From the NCBI GenBank assembly GCA_028277395.1, contig JANQGJ010000054.1, positions 1 through 64,000 on the forward strand: a stretch of 64,000 nt of DNA. Direction: 5' to 3'. The notes beneath the pieces are model-generated. The model searched no databases, was not told the origin of the DNA, and saw nothing but the letters and a program-made list of their open reading frames with translations. Shown piece by piece: positions 27,010 to 36,641 of this stretch (positions are counted from its first letter, which is position 1; every line of letters starts with the position of its first letter). Source of the DNA: Bacteroidales bacterium (GTDB lineage Bacteria; Bacteroidota; Bacteroidia; Bacteroidales; F082). The position numbers and the translations under genes were made by a program.

Positions 27010-28293
27010 ATGGCACAAAACGAAACGGGATCAACCCAAAATCTAAGTAAAAGAACTTACATTCTGTCGATATCAATAATTGGTTTACTTTTCTTCATTT
27101 TTGGTTTTGTAACCTGGCTTAACGGAATACTCATCCCATATCTGCAGATTGCTTGTGAGTTAACAAATTACCAGGCACTGTTTGTAGCCTTTGCGTTTTA
27201 CATTTCATATACAGTTATGGCTCTTCCATCTTCATGGATACTAAAAAAAACCGGATTTAAAAATGGAATGACCATTGGACTATTTGTTATGGCCATTGGT
27301 ACATTAATGTTCATACCCGCAGCAAGAACCCGTATATATGAACTATTTCTACTCGGACTATTTATCATGGGGACGGGGTTAGCTTTACTCCAAACTGCTT
27401 CAAATCCATACGTAACTATAATTGGGCCACGTGAATCTGCAGCCAAAAGGATCAGTATTATGGGGATTAGTAATAAAGTAGCAGGAGCTCTGGCACCGCT
27501 TATTCTGGCATATTTTATCCTGCAGGATGGTGATGCCTTTGTGGAGAAGTTAAAATTGATGAATGAAACAGCAAAAGTCGCAGCGCTTGATGAACTTGCT
27601 TCAAGAGTTATAACTCCATACTTAATAATGACTGCAGTACTATTCCTGCTTGGAATCATGATAAGATTTGCGCCATTGCCTGATATCGAAGAAGAACAGG
27701 ACAATGATGAAGAAACAGCACCTGCCACAAAGAAAAATATCTTCCAGTTTCCAAATTTGATCCTGGGAGTAGCTGCACTATTTTTCTATGTTGGCGCAGA
27801 AGTAATTGCAGGTGATACAATTATCAGATATGGTATTTCCATGGGTATACCTATTGATACAGCCAAAATATTTACTTCACTGACACTTTTTTCAATGATC
27901 ATTGGCTATATACTGGGTATCATATTCATCCCGCGTTTTATTAGTCAGGAAAAAGCATTATCAGTTTCAGCAATACTTGGAATCGCATTTTCACTGGTCA
28001 CAATATTCACTCCACCAATGATCTCTGTTACTTTTGTTGCACTCCTTGGACTGGCAAACGCACTTGTCTGGCCCGCAATCTGGCCACTGGCGTTAAAAGG
28101 ATTACATGGATTTATTAAAACCGGATCAGCAATGTTAATAATGGCAATTGCAGGTGGTGCCTTTTTACCATTGGTCTGGGGCAAACTTGCTGACATATTT
28201 ACCGAACAGTCAGCATATTGGGTATTAATACCTTTATATGTTTTCATTTTGATGTACTCAACCAGGTGGCATAAACTTACCAACTGGAAATAA
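27010..28293 (+). CDS. sugar MFS transporter (FucP/GluP family)
   Basis: A 427-residue, twelve-helix major facilitator protein. The N-terminal half has FFIFGFVTWLNGILIPYLQ and LLQTASNPYVTIIGP, the substrate-pocket signatures of the fucose/glucose/galactose:proton symporter group. A charged loop (EEEQDNDEET) joins the two six-helix halves. It sits upstream of a nucleotidyltransferase and an APH-type kinase in the same direction, so it probably imports the sugar they process, perhaps glucose, galactose or an N-acetylhexosamine. Confidence 0.88.
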   Translation: MAQNETGSTQNLSKRTYILSISIIGLLFFIFGFVTWLNGILIPYLQIACELTNYQALFVAFAFYISYTVMALPSSWILKKTGFKNGMTIGLFVMAIGTLMFIPAARTRIYELFLLGLFIMGTGLALLQTASNPYVTIIGPRESAAKRISIMGISNKVAGALAPLILAYFILQDGDAFVEKLKLMNETAKVAALDELASRVITPYLIMTAVLFLLGIMIRFAPLPDIEEEQDNDEETAPATKKNIFQFPNLILGVAALFFYVGAEVIAGDTIIRYGISMGIPIDTAKIFTSLTLFSMIIGYILGIIFIPRFISQEKALSVSAILGIAFSLVTIFTPPMISVTFVALLGLANALVWPAIWPLALKGLHGFIKTGSAMLIMAIAGGAFLPLVWGKLADIFTEQSAYWVLIPLYVFILMYSTRWHKLTNWK

Positions 28294-28679
28294 TCAATTC
28301 TGACATATTCAATCTTGCAGACTATGCACATGGTAACGATAATATAGCACTGTCTGCCGCTTCATAGTATGATCCATAATATTAAAAGTCTGAAACATAT
28401 GATGACTTACAATAAAATTCCTTTTTCCTGTACACATTATCAATGATTATTATACTAAACCTAAATTGGTGATTGTGCATATACATTCATTTACTACTGT
28501 AAAAAGAAAAAAATGTAATAAAAAATGATTGGTTTGTAAGAATTCAATACCAAATTTAATTACATCTGTATCTATTAAAAAATTCATAATACTATTATTT
28601 CAAAACCTGAAATACTATAATTAATCTTTATATCTTGCAGCAATTTTGTATCACGAAATTGAAAATTAAATCAATAAAA
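28294..28679. other. 386-bp AT-rich intergenic region
   Basis: No open frame, RNA gene or clear hairpin terminator is visible. The sequence is very AT-rich towards its right end, and the stretch before 28680 contains GCAATTTTGTATC, which lacks the TA of the usual -7 element. Confidence 0.5.
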
Positions 28680-29579
28680 ATGAAGCCAACACTATTAATA
28701 TTAGCAGCGGGAATTGGTAGCCGGTATGGAGGTGTAAAACAGATGGACAAAATTGGTCCTTCCGGAGAAAGTATTATAGATTACTCAGTATTTGACGCCA
28801 TAAGAGCCGGATTTGGTAAAGTTGTTTTCGTCCTTAACCCAAAGATTAAAGACGAATTTAAACAAATTTATGATAAGAGATTAAATGGAAGAATAGAAAC
28901 AGAATATGTTTTACAGGAACTTTCTGCCGTACCTGAAGGAATTGTACTCAACCCTGAAAGGGTAAAACCATTAGGTACCGGTCATGCCGTTTTAGTTGCA
29001 AAAGACCTGATAAATGAACCATTTGCGGTTATAAACGCTGATGATTTTTATGGCAGCAATGCTTTTGAATTAATAAGTGATTATTTATCAGATATTCCGA
29101 CTACCTCATCAGATTATGCAATGGTTGGTTATAAACTTAAAAATACTTTATCCGAAAATGGCAGCGTTTCCAGAGGTATTTGTGAAACAAGTGAAGGTAT
29201 GTTAACCGATGTTGTTGAAAGAACAAGCATAATCTCTGAGAATGGCGAAGTTGTTTATGATGATAATGGTTCTAAGGTAAATATTGATAAAGAATCAGTA
29301 GTTTCAATGAATTTCTGGGGCTTTTCACCACTTTTTTTCAAACAACTGGAAAATGATTTCATTGATTTCATAACAAGAAATGCCAATGAACTAAAAGCGG
29401 AATTCTTCATTCCAACGGTTGTTAACAAACTGATTGAATCAAATAACGCCACAATAAAAATGTTAACAAGTAATGATAAGTGGTTTGGTGTGACCTATCA
29501 GGAAGACAAAGCAGATACAATAGCAAAAGTCCATGAGTTAGTTAATAAAGGTAACTACCCTGAAAATCTCTGGAATTAG
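28680..29579 (+). CDS. sugar-phosphate nucleotidyltransferase
   Basis: A 299-residue nucleotidyl-transferase starting MKPTLLILAAGIGSRYGGVKQ, the nucleotide-binding signature of the family, followed by GPSGESIIDYSVFDA and the metal-binding NADDFYG near residue 120. It should join a sugar-1-phosphate to a nucleotide. The ATG at 28680 starts directly at the first beta-strand and is preferred to an in-frame TTG 45 bases upstream. The kinase gene begins 16 bases after its stop, so sugar phosphorylation and activation are probably coupled in one operon. Confidence 0.87.
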   Translation: MKPTLLILAAGIGSRYGGVKQMDKIGPSGESIIDYSVFDAIRAGFGKVVFVLNPKIKDEFKQIYDKRLNGRIETEYVLQELSAVPEGIVLNPERVKPLGTGHAVLVAKDLINEPFAVINADDFYGSNAFELISDYLSDIPTTSSDYAMVGYKLKNTLSENGSVSRGICETSEGMLTDVVERTSIISENGEVVYDDNGSKVNIDKESVVSMNFWGFSPLFFKQLENDFIDFITRNANELKAEFFIPTVVNKLIESNNATIKMLTSNDKWFGVTYQEDKADTIAKVHELVNKGNYPENLWN

Positions 29580-29595
29580 CTAAAATTTAATTATT

Positions 29596-30666
29596 GTGTT
29601 TAGTGTTAGTACTGAGATACTTGATTGTTTCTTCAATCATGACGAAATAATTAATATTCGAAATTACGGCGGTGGTCATATTAATGGGACGTTTTTAGTT
29701 AACACGAAGCAGGGGGATTTCGTTCTCCAGAAAATAAATAAGTCTGTTTTCAACACAGAGCATCTTATACATAATTATAATGAACTTAATAAGGCTGATA
29801 AGATTCTGAACGTTTCCTTAAAGCTGTATCCTGATTTCATTGTTTCCAGAAATAATAATATTCATCATATTGACAAAACAGGTAGCGCATGGAGATTAAT
29901 TGAATATGTTGACAATTGCGCAACTTATTCGATTTCTCCCAATACTATTGTATCCGAGCTTGCTGGAACTACAATGGGACGTTTTCAAGCGTTCTTAAAC
30001 AAACTTGATCCTGAAAACTTTAAAGACACAATTCCGGATTTCCATAATCCAGCAAGAAGATTGTCTGACTTTTACACATCAGTTAATAATGCCGAAGGCA
30101 AAGTCGTTTCATCAGCGATAAATGAGATTCAATTTGCTAAGCGTAATAAGCAAATTTCTGAGGATATGGCAAAATATCTTTCGCAAGATATTTTGCCAAC
30201 TCGTATTACTCATAATGATACCAAGATAGATAATATTCTCTTTTTAAAAGATAAAAAAAGAGCATACGTTATTGATCTTGACACGGTTATGAAGGGCGCA
30301 ATTGCTTTTGATTTTGGAGATATGGTGAGGTCAATTACCTCCGGTGCAAGAGAAGACGAACCTGATCTTAGTAAGGTCGCTTTCAATCTGGATCATTTCA
30401 GATCATTGGCAAAAGGATATTTAACTACAATCTCTGACAATATTTCAGAAAATGAAAAAGATAGTTTATTACCAGGCATACTTTCGGTAATTTATACTCA
30501 GGGGATCAGGTTTTTAACTGACCATCTTTCTGGTAATAAATATTACAAAATTCAGTATCCTGAACACAACCTGGTCAGATGCAGGACTCAATTTAAATTA
30601 CTTCAGGATATTATGGAAAAAAGAAATGAAGTCTCAGATGTGATTTACAAGTTTGTGATCAAATGA
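29596..30666 (+). CDS. APH-family sugar kinase (N-acetylhexosamine kinase-like)
   Basis: A 356-residue protein of the aminoglycoside phosphotransferase/choline kinase fold. It has the nucleotide-loop region (RNYGGGHINGTFLV, FVLQKIN), the catalytic loop HNDTKIDNILF and the metal-binding VIDLDT, with FDFGDMVRS after it. This form is close to NahK-like anomeric kinases that make N-acetylhexosamine-1-phosphate. Pairing with the upstream nucleotidyltransferase and sugar transporter supports sugar salvage rather than drug resistance. The start is GTG at 29596. Homologues in Bacteroidota are sometimes labelled mucin-desulfating sulfatase, a name not supported by this fold. Confidence 0.82.
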   Translation: MFSVSTEILDCFFNHDEIINIRNYGGGHINGTFLVNTKQGDFVLQKINKSVFNTEHLIHNYNELNKADKILNVSLKLYPDFIVSRNNNIHHIDKTGSAWRLIEYVDNCATYSISPNTIVSELAGTTMGRFQAFLNKLDPENFKDTIPDFHNPARRLSDFYTSVNNAEGKVVSSAINEIQFAKRNKQISEDMAKYLSQDILPTRITHNDTKIDNILFLKDKKRAYVIDLDTVMKGAIAFDFGDMVRSITSGAREDEPDLSKVAFNLDHFRSLAKGYLTTISDNISENEKDSLLPGILSVIYTQGIRFLTDHLSGNKYYKIQYPEHNLVRCRTQFKLLQDIMEKRNEVSDVIYKFVIK

Positions 30667-31056
30667 AAAAAGCTGTAAAATAACATTTAAATTTTACAGC
30701 TTTTCACTTAATCTCTCTTCTCGAAAATTTCAGTTTAACAGGATATTAAGATGTCCCATGGAGTTGGTGCCATAAACTCTTAGTGCAGCAGCATAACTTA
30801 AAATAATTTTGATTGATAAGTCAGAAGGGCCTATTTGAGTTTGAGATTTCGACTTTACTCTGGGCAGATCCTGATGTTTGTTAGGAGTAAATTTAATCAT
30901 ACGCAATCATTGAGTTAAACAATATATCTAACAAACGATAATTGTATGATTTTATTACTTCTCTATTGAAAAAGAATTATATGATTCTGAACATCAAATT
31001 ATAAACAAATTGAGTTCAGATGTAATTAACCTTAGGGATAATTGGGGAAAGGTCAG
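30667..31056. other. 390-bp intergenic region between convergent genes
   Basis: It separates the kinase gene (plus) and a sigma-factor gene (minus). Apart from the terminator at its left end I see no gene, RNA or repeat. Confidence 0.5.
30671..30704 (+). terminator. intrinsic terminator after the sugar kinase gene
   Basis: AGCTGTAAAAT (30671-30681) pairs with ATTTTACAGCT (30691-30701), followed by T residues; A residues on the left side could let it act weakly in the other direction. Confidence 0.88.
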
Positions 31057-31644
31057 TTATGCAGTTAAAATAACTTTCTTTTCTTCAATTATTTTACGCA
31101 TATTTATTATAGCATAACGCATCCTTCCCAGGGCAGTATTAATACTTACATCTGTTTGTTCTGCAATATCCTTAAAGCTCAATCCCGAATAGCATCTTAG
31201 GTAAAGTACCTCCTTTTGCTCTTCAGGTAAAAATTCCAGCAGTTTTTTAACATCAGTATGAATCTGATCAACAACAAGTTTTTCTTCGATTGATGGATCT
31301 GTAAAGCTAATAGTATCGAACACATCAAAATCATTATGGGAATTTTCGACAGTAGGAACCTTTTTCGATTTCCTGAAATGGTCAATTACCAGGTTATGGG
31401 CAATTCGCATTACCCACTGGATAAATTTACCTTCATCATTATAGCTTCCACGCTTTAATGTGTTAATAACTTTTACATAAGTATCCTGAAAGATATCATC
31501 AGCCAATTGCTTATCTTTTACCAACAAAAAGATGTATGAATACAACCTGTTTTGATGGCGTTCAATAAGAGTTTGGAGGCTGGAGTGATTACCGTTAATG
31601 AAACTTTTGATAAGCTCTTTTTCACTAATAGCTACTAAACTCAT
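31057..31644 (-). CDS. ECF-type RNA polymerase sigma factor (conserved Bacteroidota type)
   Basis: A 195-residue sigma factor with region 2 (YSYIFLLVKDKQLADDIFQDTYVKVI and FIQWVMRIAHNLVIDHFR) and region 4 (LPEEQKEVLYLRCYSGLSFKDI, then the recognition helix VSINTALGRMRYAIINMRKI). The end of region 4 is very like a single-copy sigma factor widely kept in Bacteroidota. No anti-sigma gene is next to it. It is divergent from uvrA, with promoters for both in the shared 167-base gap. Confidence 0.92.
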   Translation of the reverse strand: MSLVAISEKELIKSFINGNHSSLQTLIERHQNRLYSYIFLLVKDKQLADDIFQDTYVKVINTLKRGSYNDEGKFIQWVMRIAHNLVIDHFRKSKKVPTVENSHNDFDVFDTISFTDPSIEEKLVVDQIHTDVKKLLEFLPEEQKEVLYLRCYSGLSFKDIAEQTDVSINTALGRMRYAIINMRKIIEEKKVILTA

Positions 31645-31728
31645 TTTTACCTATTTTATGTTAATTGAACAAAAAAATGGTAAATTTTAATCGATAATCT
31701 TTCTCCTATTGGTTAGTTAAACATAATG

Positions 31729-31736
31729 CAAATATA
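31729..31736 (-). promoter_or_regulatory. -7 promoter element of the second ECF sigma gene
   Basis: TATATTTG on the minus strand, 85 bases before the ATG at 31644. Confidence 0.5.
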
Positions 31737-31767
31737 AGGATTATATTCGCAAAAGCAAATAAAGTTC

Positions 31768-31775
31768 TAGTTTTG
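31768..31775 (+). promoter_or_regulatory. uvrA: -7 promoter element of uvrA
   Basis: TAGTTTTG followed by CACATTT, 36 bases before the uvrA ATG. Confidence 0.65.
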
Positions 31776-31811
31776 CACATTTATTTTCAAAAAACAAAGC
31801 AATTTTTATAA

Positions 31812-34622
31812 ATGAGCGACAATAGTATTACACACATATCTATCTCTAAATCAAGAGTTAACAACCTTAAAAACTTAAGTGTATCCATACCTAAAAAAAA
31901 ATTGATTGTAATTACCGGTCTTTCAGGTTCCGGTAAGTCATCACTTGCTTTTGATACTCTTTATGCAGAAGGACAGAGGAGATACGTTGAGAGTTTAAGT
32001 TCGTATGCCAGACAATTTCTTGGACGAATGGATAAACCTGAGGTTGATGCAATTCACGGAATATCTCCTGCCATTGCAATTGAACAGAAAGTTAAAAGCA
32101 GAAACCCACGGTCAACTGTAGGTACATCAACTGAAATATATGAGTATATAAAACTTCTGTTTGCAAGAATTGGAAAAACTTACTCACCAATTTCTGACAA
32201 ACAGGTAAAAAGACATACTATTTCCGATGTTGTTGCTCATATATCAGGATTACCTCAGGATACTGTTGTTATTATTTATTCACCTTTACTGGTAGCATCA
32301 GATCGAAAACTGAAAGATCAGTTACAGGTACTTCTACAACAAGGATTTAGCAGAGTTATCAGATCAGGTGAGATTAAACGGATTGATGAAATACTCGACC
32401 TTATTAAGGATGATACAGAACCTGATGAATGTTACCTGGTTATCGACAGAATTAAAGTTAATGAAGATGATGAAGATCTGGAATCCAGGATTGCCGACTC
32501 GGCACAGATTGCTTTTTATGAAGGTGGTGGAACCTGTATGATATCATATGATATAAATGACAGAAACAATGTTGAAAAGTTTTCTAACAAATTTGAGCTT
32601 GACGGGATAAAATTTGAAGAGCCCAGCCCGAATATGTTTGCTTTTAACAATCCATTGGGTGCCTGCAAACGATGTGAAGGCTTTGGGACAATAATCGGGA
32701 TTGATCCTGATCTGGTTATTCCAAACCCATCATTATCAGTTTACGAAGAAACAATAGCCTGCTGGAAAGGTGAAAAAATGAGTGAATGGAAAGATCAGCT
32801 CATTCAAAATGCTCATAAATTTGATTTCCCTGTTCATCGTCCATATTATCAGCTTACAAATGAAGAGAAAGAATTGCTCTGGACCGGCAACGAACACTTT
32901 GAAGGAATTAATGCCTTTTTCCGGTCGGTAGAAGAACAGACTTACAAAATTCAATATCGTGTAATGCTTTCAAGATACAGAGGGAAAACAAAGTGTCCTG
33001 ATTGTAAAGGAACACGGTTAAGAAAAGATACAAATTATGTAAAAATCGGAGGCAGAACCGTTAGTGAAATTGTTCAGATGCAACTCAATGAAGCATGGGA
33101 TTTTTTCTCGAACCTGTCTTTAGACAAATATGATAGTAAAATTGCAGGGAGATTATTGCTTGAAATAAAAACCAGATTAAAATTTTTGCTGGATGTGGGA
33201 CTCCCCTATCTAACATTAAACCGACTTTCTTCAACCCTTTCAGGAGGTGAATCACAACGAATTAACCTGGCCACATCATTAGGAAGCAGTTTAGTGGGAT
33301 CAATGTATATACTTGATGAACCCAGTATTGGTTTGCACCCAAGGGATACCGACAGGTTAATAAATGTACTTTACAGGTTAAGAGACATAGGTAATTCTGT
33401 AATTGTTGTTGAACATGACGAAGAAGTAATTAAAGCTTCGGATCAGATAATTGATATTGGTCCCGATGCAGGTGAAAACGGAGGAAACCTTGTATTCCAG
33501 GGCACTTTTGATGAGTTACAAAGTGATGATGTCAGTTATACTGCATTATATCTAACTAACAGAGAACAGATTAAAGTGCCGGAATTTCGACGAAACTGGA
33601 AGGATTATATCGAAATTGTTGGAGCAACTCAAAACAATTTGAAGAATTTAACTGTTAAAATTCCTCTTAATATACTCCTCGTTATCACCGGGGTTAGCGG
33701 ATCAGGAAAATCAACTCTTGTAAAAGATATTCTGTTTCCTGCTGTAAAAAGACAACTGGAAGGATATACTGGTAAAGCCGGACGTTTTGGTTACCTTGCA
33801 GGTGAGTTAAATAATATTTCAGCTATTGAATATGTGGATCAAAACCCAATAGGGAGATCTTCCAGATCTAACCCTGCAACTTATTTGAAAGCATTTGATG
33901 ATATAAGGGGATTGTTTGCTTCCCAAAAACTATCGAAACTAAGAGGTTATAAACCGGGATATTTCTCATTTAACATTCCCGGAGGAAGATGCGAGAAGTG
34001 TGAGGGAGAAGGTGTTATTAAAGTTGAAATGCAGTTTATGGCTGATATATTTTTAAAATGTGACTCCTGTAACGGACACAGATTTAAAAACGAGGTTCTG
34101 GATATCAAATACAACGGCAAGAATATTTCTGACATTCTTAGTATGACTATTGATCAGGCAATTACCTTCTTTAGTAAAACGGAAAAACCAGGTAGTACGA
34201 TCAAAAAGATAATAGATAAGATCACTCCCCTGGCAGATGTTGGGTTAGGATATTTACAACTGGGACAACCCTCAAATACACTCAGTGGCGGAGAAGCTCA
34301 AAGAGTAAAACTGGCCTTCTTCCTTTCAAGGGGTAACAATGGATCACCAACACTATTTGTTTTCGATGAACCAACAACAGGGTTACATGTTCACGATATA
34401 AGCAAATTACTAATTTCATTAAATTCATTAATTGAAATCGGACATTCGGTTATTGTAATTGAACATAATTCTGAGATAATAAAGTCAGCAGACTGGATTA
34501 TTGATCTGGGACCTGACGGTGGTGATAACGGAGGAGAGCTTATTTTTGAAGGAGTACCGGAAGATATTGTTAAATGTAAAGAATCTCACACAGGAAGTTA
34601 CCTAATAAATAAATTAACCTGA
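31812..34622 (+). CDS. uvrA: UvrABC excision nuclease subunit A
   Basis: A 936-residue tandem ABC ATPase that finds bulky lesions in nucleotide-excision repair and loads UvrB. Both nucleotide sites are intact: Walker A GLSGSGKS (K42) and GVSGSGKST, signatures LSGGESQRI and LSGGEAQRV, and Walker B strands ILDEPSIGLHP and VFDEPTTGLH. Zinc-binding CxxC pairs are visible (CKRCEGFG, CPDCKGTR, CEKCEGEG, CDSCNGHR). Length and all domains are as expected for a functional UvrA. Bacteroidota often carry two UvrA paralogues; whether this is the canonical one needs a tree. No uvrB adjoins it. Confidence 0.95.
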   Translation: MSDNSITHISISKSRVNNLKNLSVSIPKKKLIVITGLSGSGKSSLAFDTLYAEGQRRYVESLSSYARQFLGRMDKPEVDAIHGISPAIAIEQKVKSRNPRSTVGTSTEIYEYIKLLFARIGKTYSPISDKQVKRHTISDVVAHISGLPQDTVVIIYSPLLVASDRKLKDQLQVLLQQGFSRVIRSGEIKRIDEILDLIKDDTEPDECYLVIDRIKVNEDDEDLESRIADSAQIAFYEGGGTCMISYDINDRNNVEKFSNKFELDGIKFEEPSPNMFAFNNPLGACKRCEGFGTIIGIDPDLVIPNPSLSVYEETIACWKGEKMSEWKDQLIQNAHKFDFPVHRPYYQLTNEEKELLWTGNEHFEGINAFFRSVEEQTYKIQYRVMLSRYRGKTKCPDCKGTRLRKDTNYVKIGGRTVSEIVQMQLNEAWDFFSNLSLDKYDSKIAGRLLLEIKTRLKFLLDVGLPYLTLNRLSSTLSGGESQRINLATSLGSSLVGSMYILDEPSIGLHPRDTDRLINVLYRLRDIGNSVIVVEHDEEVIKASDQIIDIGPDAGENGGNLVFQGTFDELQSDDVSYTALYLTNREQIKVPEFRRNWKDYIEIVGATQNNLKNLTVKIPLNILLVITGVSGSGKSTLVKDILFPAVKRQLEGYTGKAGRFGYLAGELNNISAIEYVDQNPIGRSSRSNPATYLKAFDDIRGLFASQKLSKLRGYKPGYFSFNIPGGRCEKCEGEGVIKVEMQFMADIFLKCDSCNGHRFKNEVLDIKYNGKNISDILSMTIDQAITFFSKTEKPGSTIKKIIDKITPLADVGLGYLQLGQPSNTLSGGEAQRVKLAFFLSRGNNGSPTLFVFDEPTTGLHVHDISKLLISLNSLIEIGHSVIVIEHNSEIIKSADWIIDLGPDGGDNGGELIFEGVPEDIVKCKESHTGSYLINKLT

Positions 34623-34703
34623 TTTGATAAGTCAATACCCCAACTATTTAAGTAGTTTAATAGTTTAATTACCTAAATAATGTAATATTGATCATTTAAT
34701 TAA

Positions 34704-34711
34704 TATTTTTG
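34704..34711 (+). promoter_or_regulatory. -7 promoter element before the propeller lipoprotein gene
   Basis: TATTTTTG followed by CACTCGCC, 35 bases before the ATG. Confidence 0.72.
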
Positions 34712-34746
34712 CACTCGCCGAAATTAAACTAAACAATTTTACTAAA

Positions 34747-35868
34747 ATGAAATATTTAACCATTATTACTTTTACAGTTTTATCGATTGCTGTTTCTTCC
34801 TGTATGAATGGAGGACATTCCCATGAAGGTGGTTCACATCACCATCATAGCAACCAGGAACCTGATACGACAATTCATTATCCACAGGAAAAACACCTCA
34901 CAAACATAAAACAGCTAACTGATGGTGGTGACAATGCTGAGGCATATTTCAGTTTTGACAACTCAATGATAGTATTTCAGGCAAAAGTTCCTAAATGGGG
35001 AAGCAAATGTGATCAGATATACTATTTCAATTTTGATGATGGTGATATGAAAACCGAGATGCCACAAATTTTAAGTAATGGCTTAGGCAGAACAACATGT
35101 TCCTACTTTATGCCTGGTGATACTACAGTTTTATATGGATCGACAAGATCAGGTAGTGATTATTGCCCACCAGAACCTGAAAGAAGGGAAGATGGTAAAT
35201 ACGTTTGGCCTATCTATCCTGATTTTGACATTTATATTGCTGACTTACAAGGCAATCTTGTTGACACTCTTGTTTCGGGACCGGGTTATGATGCTGAAGC
35301 TACAGTCTCACCATTAGGTGATAAAATAGTTTTTACTTCTGACCGTACTGGTGATTTGGAATTATATACATGTGATATTGATGGTAGTAATATAAAACAA
35401 ATAACTTTTGAACTTGGCTATGATGGTGGTGCATTTTTCTCACCAGATGGCAGCAAGCTGGTTTTCAGGTCTTCTCGCCCTAAAACCGAAGAAGAAATAA
35501 AAGAATACAAAGAGTTAATGACAGAAGGGCTTGTAAAACCCACTAACATGGAACTCTATGTTTGCAATATTGATGGTAGTGATCTAAAACAGGTTACTAA
35601 CCTGGGCAAGGCTAACTGGGCACCATTTTTCCATCCATCGGGTGAAAAAATTATATTCAGCTCAAACCATGCAAGTAAGAAAGGATATGAGTTCAACCTT
35701 TTCATGATAAACATTGATGGTACCGGACTTGAAAGAATTACATACGATGGTGTTTTCGACGCATTTCCAATGTTTTCATATGATGGCAAAAAACTGATCT
35801 TTTCCTCAAACAGAAATAATGGAGGAACCAGAAACACAAACCTTTTCATTGCTGACTGGGTTGAGTAA
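34747..35868 (+). CDS. TolB-like beta-propeller lipoprotein with His-rich N-terminus
   Basis: A 373-residue protein. The N-terminal signal ends in a lipobox (AVSSC, Cys at residue 19), so it should be lipid-anchored. A His/Gly-rich linker follows, with seven His within residues 23-35 (HSHEGGSHHHH), suggesting metal binding. The rest is a WD40-like PD40/TolB propeller with repeated blades (YDAEATVSPLGDKIVFTSDRTGDLELY, YDGGAFFSPDGSKLVFRSSR, FDAFPMFSYDGKKLIFSSNR). Such propellers usually bind proteins or carbohydrates; the partner is unknown. It has its own promoter and no peptidase domain. Confidence 0.85.
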   Translation: MKYLTIITFTVLSIAVSSCMNGGHSHEGGSHHHHSNQEPDTTIHYPQEKHLTNIKQLTDGGDNAEAYFSFDNSMIVFQAKVPKWGSKCDQIYYFNFDDGDMKTEMPQILSNGLGRTTCSYFMPGDTTVLYGSTRSGSDYCPPEPERREDGKYVWPIYPDFDIYIADLQGNLVDTLVSGPGYDAEATVSPLGDKIVFTSDRTGDLELYTCDIDGSNIKQITFELGYDGGAFFSPDGSKLVFRSSRPKTEEEIKEYKELMTEGLVKPTNMELYVCNIDGSDLKQVTNLGKANWAPFFHPSGEKIIFSSNHASKKGYEFNLFMINIDGTGLERITYDGVFDAFPMFSYDGKKLIFSSNRNNGGTRNTNLFIADWVE

Positions 35869-36122
35869 TAATTGATAATGATCGAATCAAACCATATTTT
35901 GATTATCACAATTATTTTGAAACAAATGATTAATCTGAGAAAATAAGTCTCAGTAGTTGTACTCTTAGTTTAATTTTCATTGAAAATCATCATAGATTTA
36001 ATCTGTTTAAGTAAATTTGTAATAATCAGGTAAACATTAAGTATTATCATATTGAATTGTTTATGCATAATTATATAATTACATTGTTACGCTAATCTAT
36101 AATAATTAAAATGTAAAACCGT

Positions 36123-36632
36123 ATGTCTGAAGAACTACGTCAAAAGGTTTTTGACAAATTAGATTCCCTTGATATAGATTTCAGCATTTACGAGCATCCT
36201 CCATTGGACACTATCGATATTGCTCTCAGATACTGGAAAGATATTGATTCAATGCACTGTAAGAATTTGTTTTTCAGAAACCACAAAGGCAAAAAACATT
36301 ACCTTGTTATAATAAAAGATACAACCCCTTTCAATATCAGCAGTCTTGAAAAAAAACTAAAACAAGGCAAACTAACATTTGCATCGGAGAAGCGACTGAA
36401 AAAATATCTGGGAGTTCGTCCCGGCTCGGTATCTCCTTTCGGACTGATCAATGATGAAGATACCCATGTACATGTTTTTTTAGACGAGCAATTGCAAAAT
36501 GCCGACAGAATAAGCTTTCATCCAAATGACAATACTGCAAGTCTGGTATTGAAATATGAAGATTTCATTAAATATCTGAATGCCGTGGGAAATAGTTATG
36601 AATTTATTGACCCAACACCTAAAATCGACTAA
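36123..36632 (+). CDS. ProX/YbaK-type aminoacyl-tRNA deacylase (PrdX-like)
   Basis: A 169-residue free-standing editing domain of the YbaK/ProXp-ala family, which hydrolyses mis-charged tRNA such as Ala-tRNA(Pro). Visible features are the YEHPPLDTIDIAL N-terminus, CKNLFFRNHKGKKHYLVI with the conserved Lys residues near 60, ASEKRLKKYLGVRPGSVSPFGLI, and the FHPNDNTASLVL segment. The fold is nearly the full length of the protein. The arginine deiminase gene begins 10 bases after its stop, so the two are probably co-transcribed. Confidence 0.88.
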   Translation: MSEELRQKVFDKLDSLDIDFSIYEHPPLDTIDIALRYWKDIDSMHCKNLFFRNHKGKKHYLVIIKDTTPFNISSLEKKLKQGKLTFASEKRLKKYLGVRPGSVSPFGLINDEDTHVHVFLDEQLQNADRISFHPNDNTASLVLKYEDFIKYLNAVGNSYEFIDPTPKID

Positions 36633-36641
36633 TTTTGCACA

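Noticed and set aside
29596-30666. Aminoglycoside resistance gene
   Set aside because: The APH fold is shared by sugar kinases; the setting with a sugar transporter and nucleotidyltransferase favours sugar metabolism.
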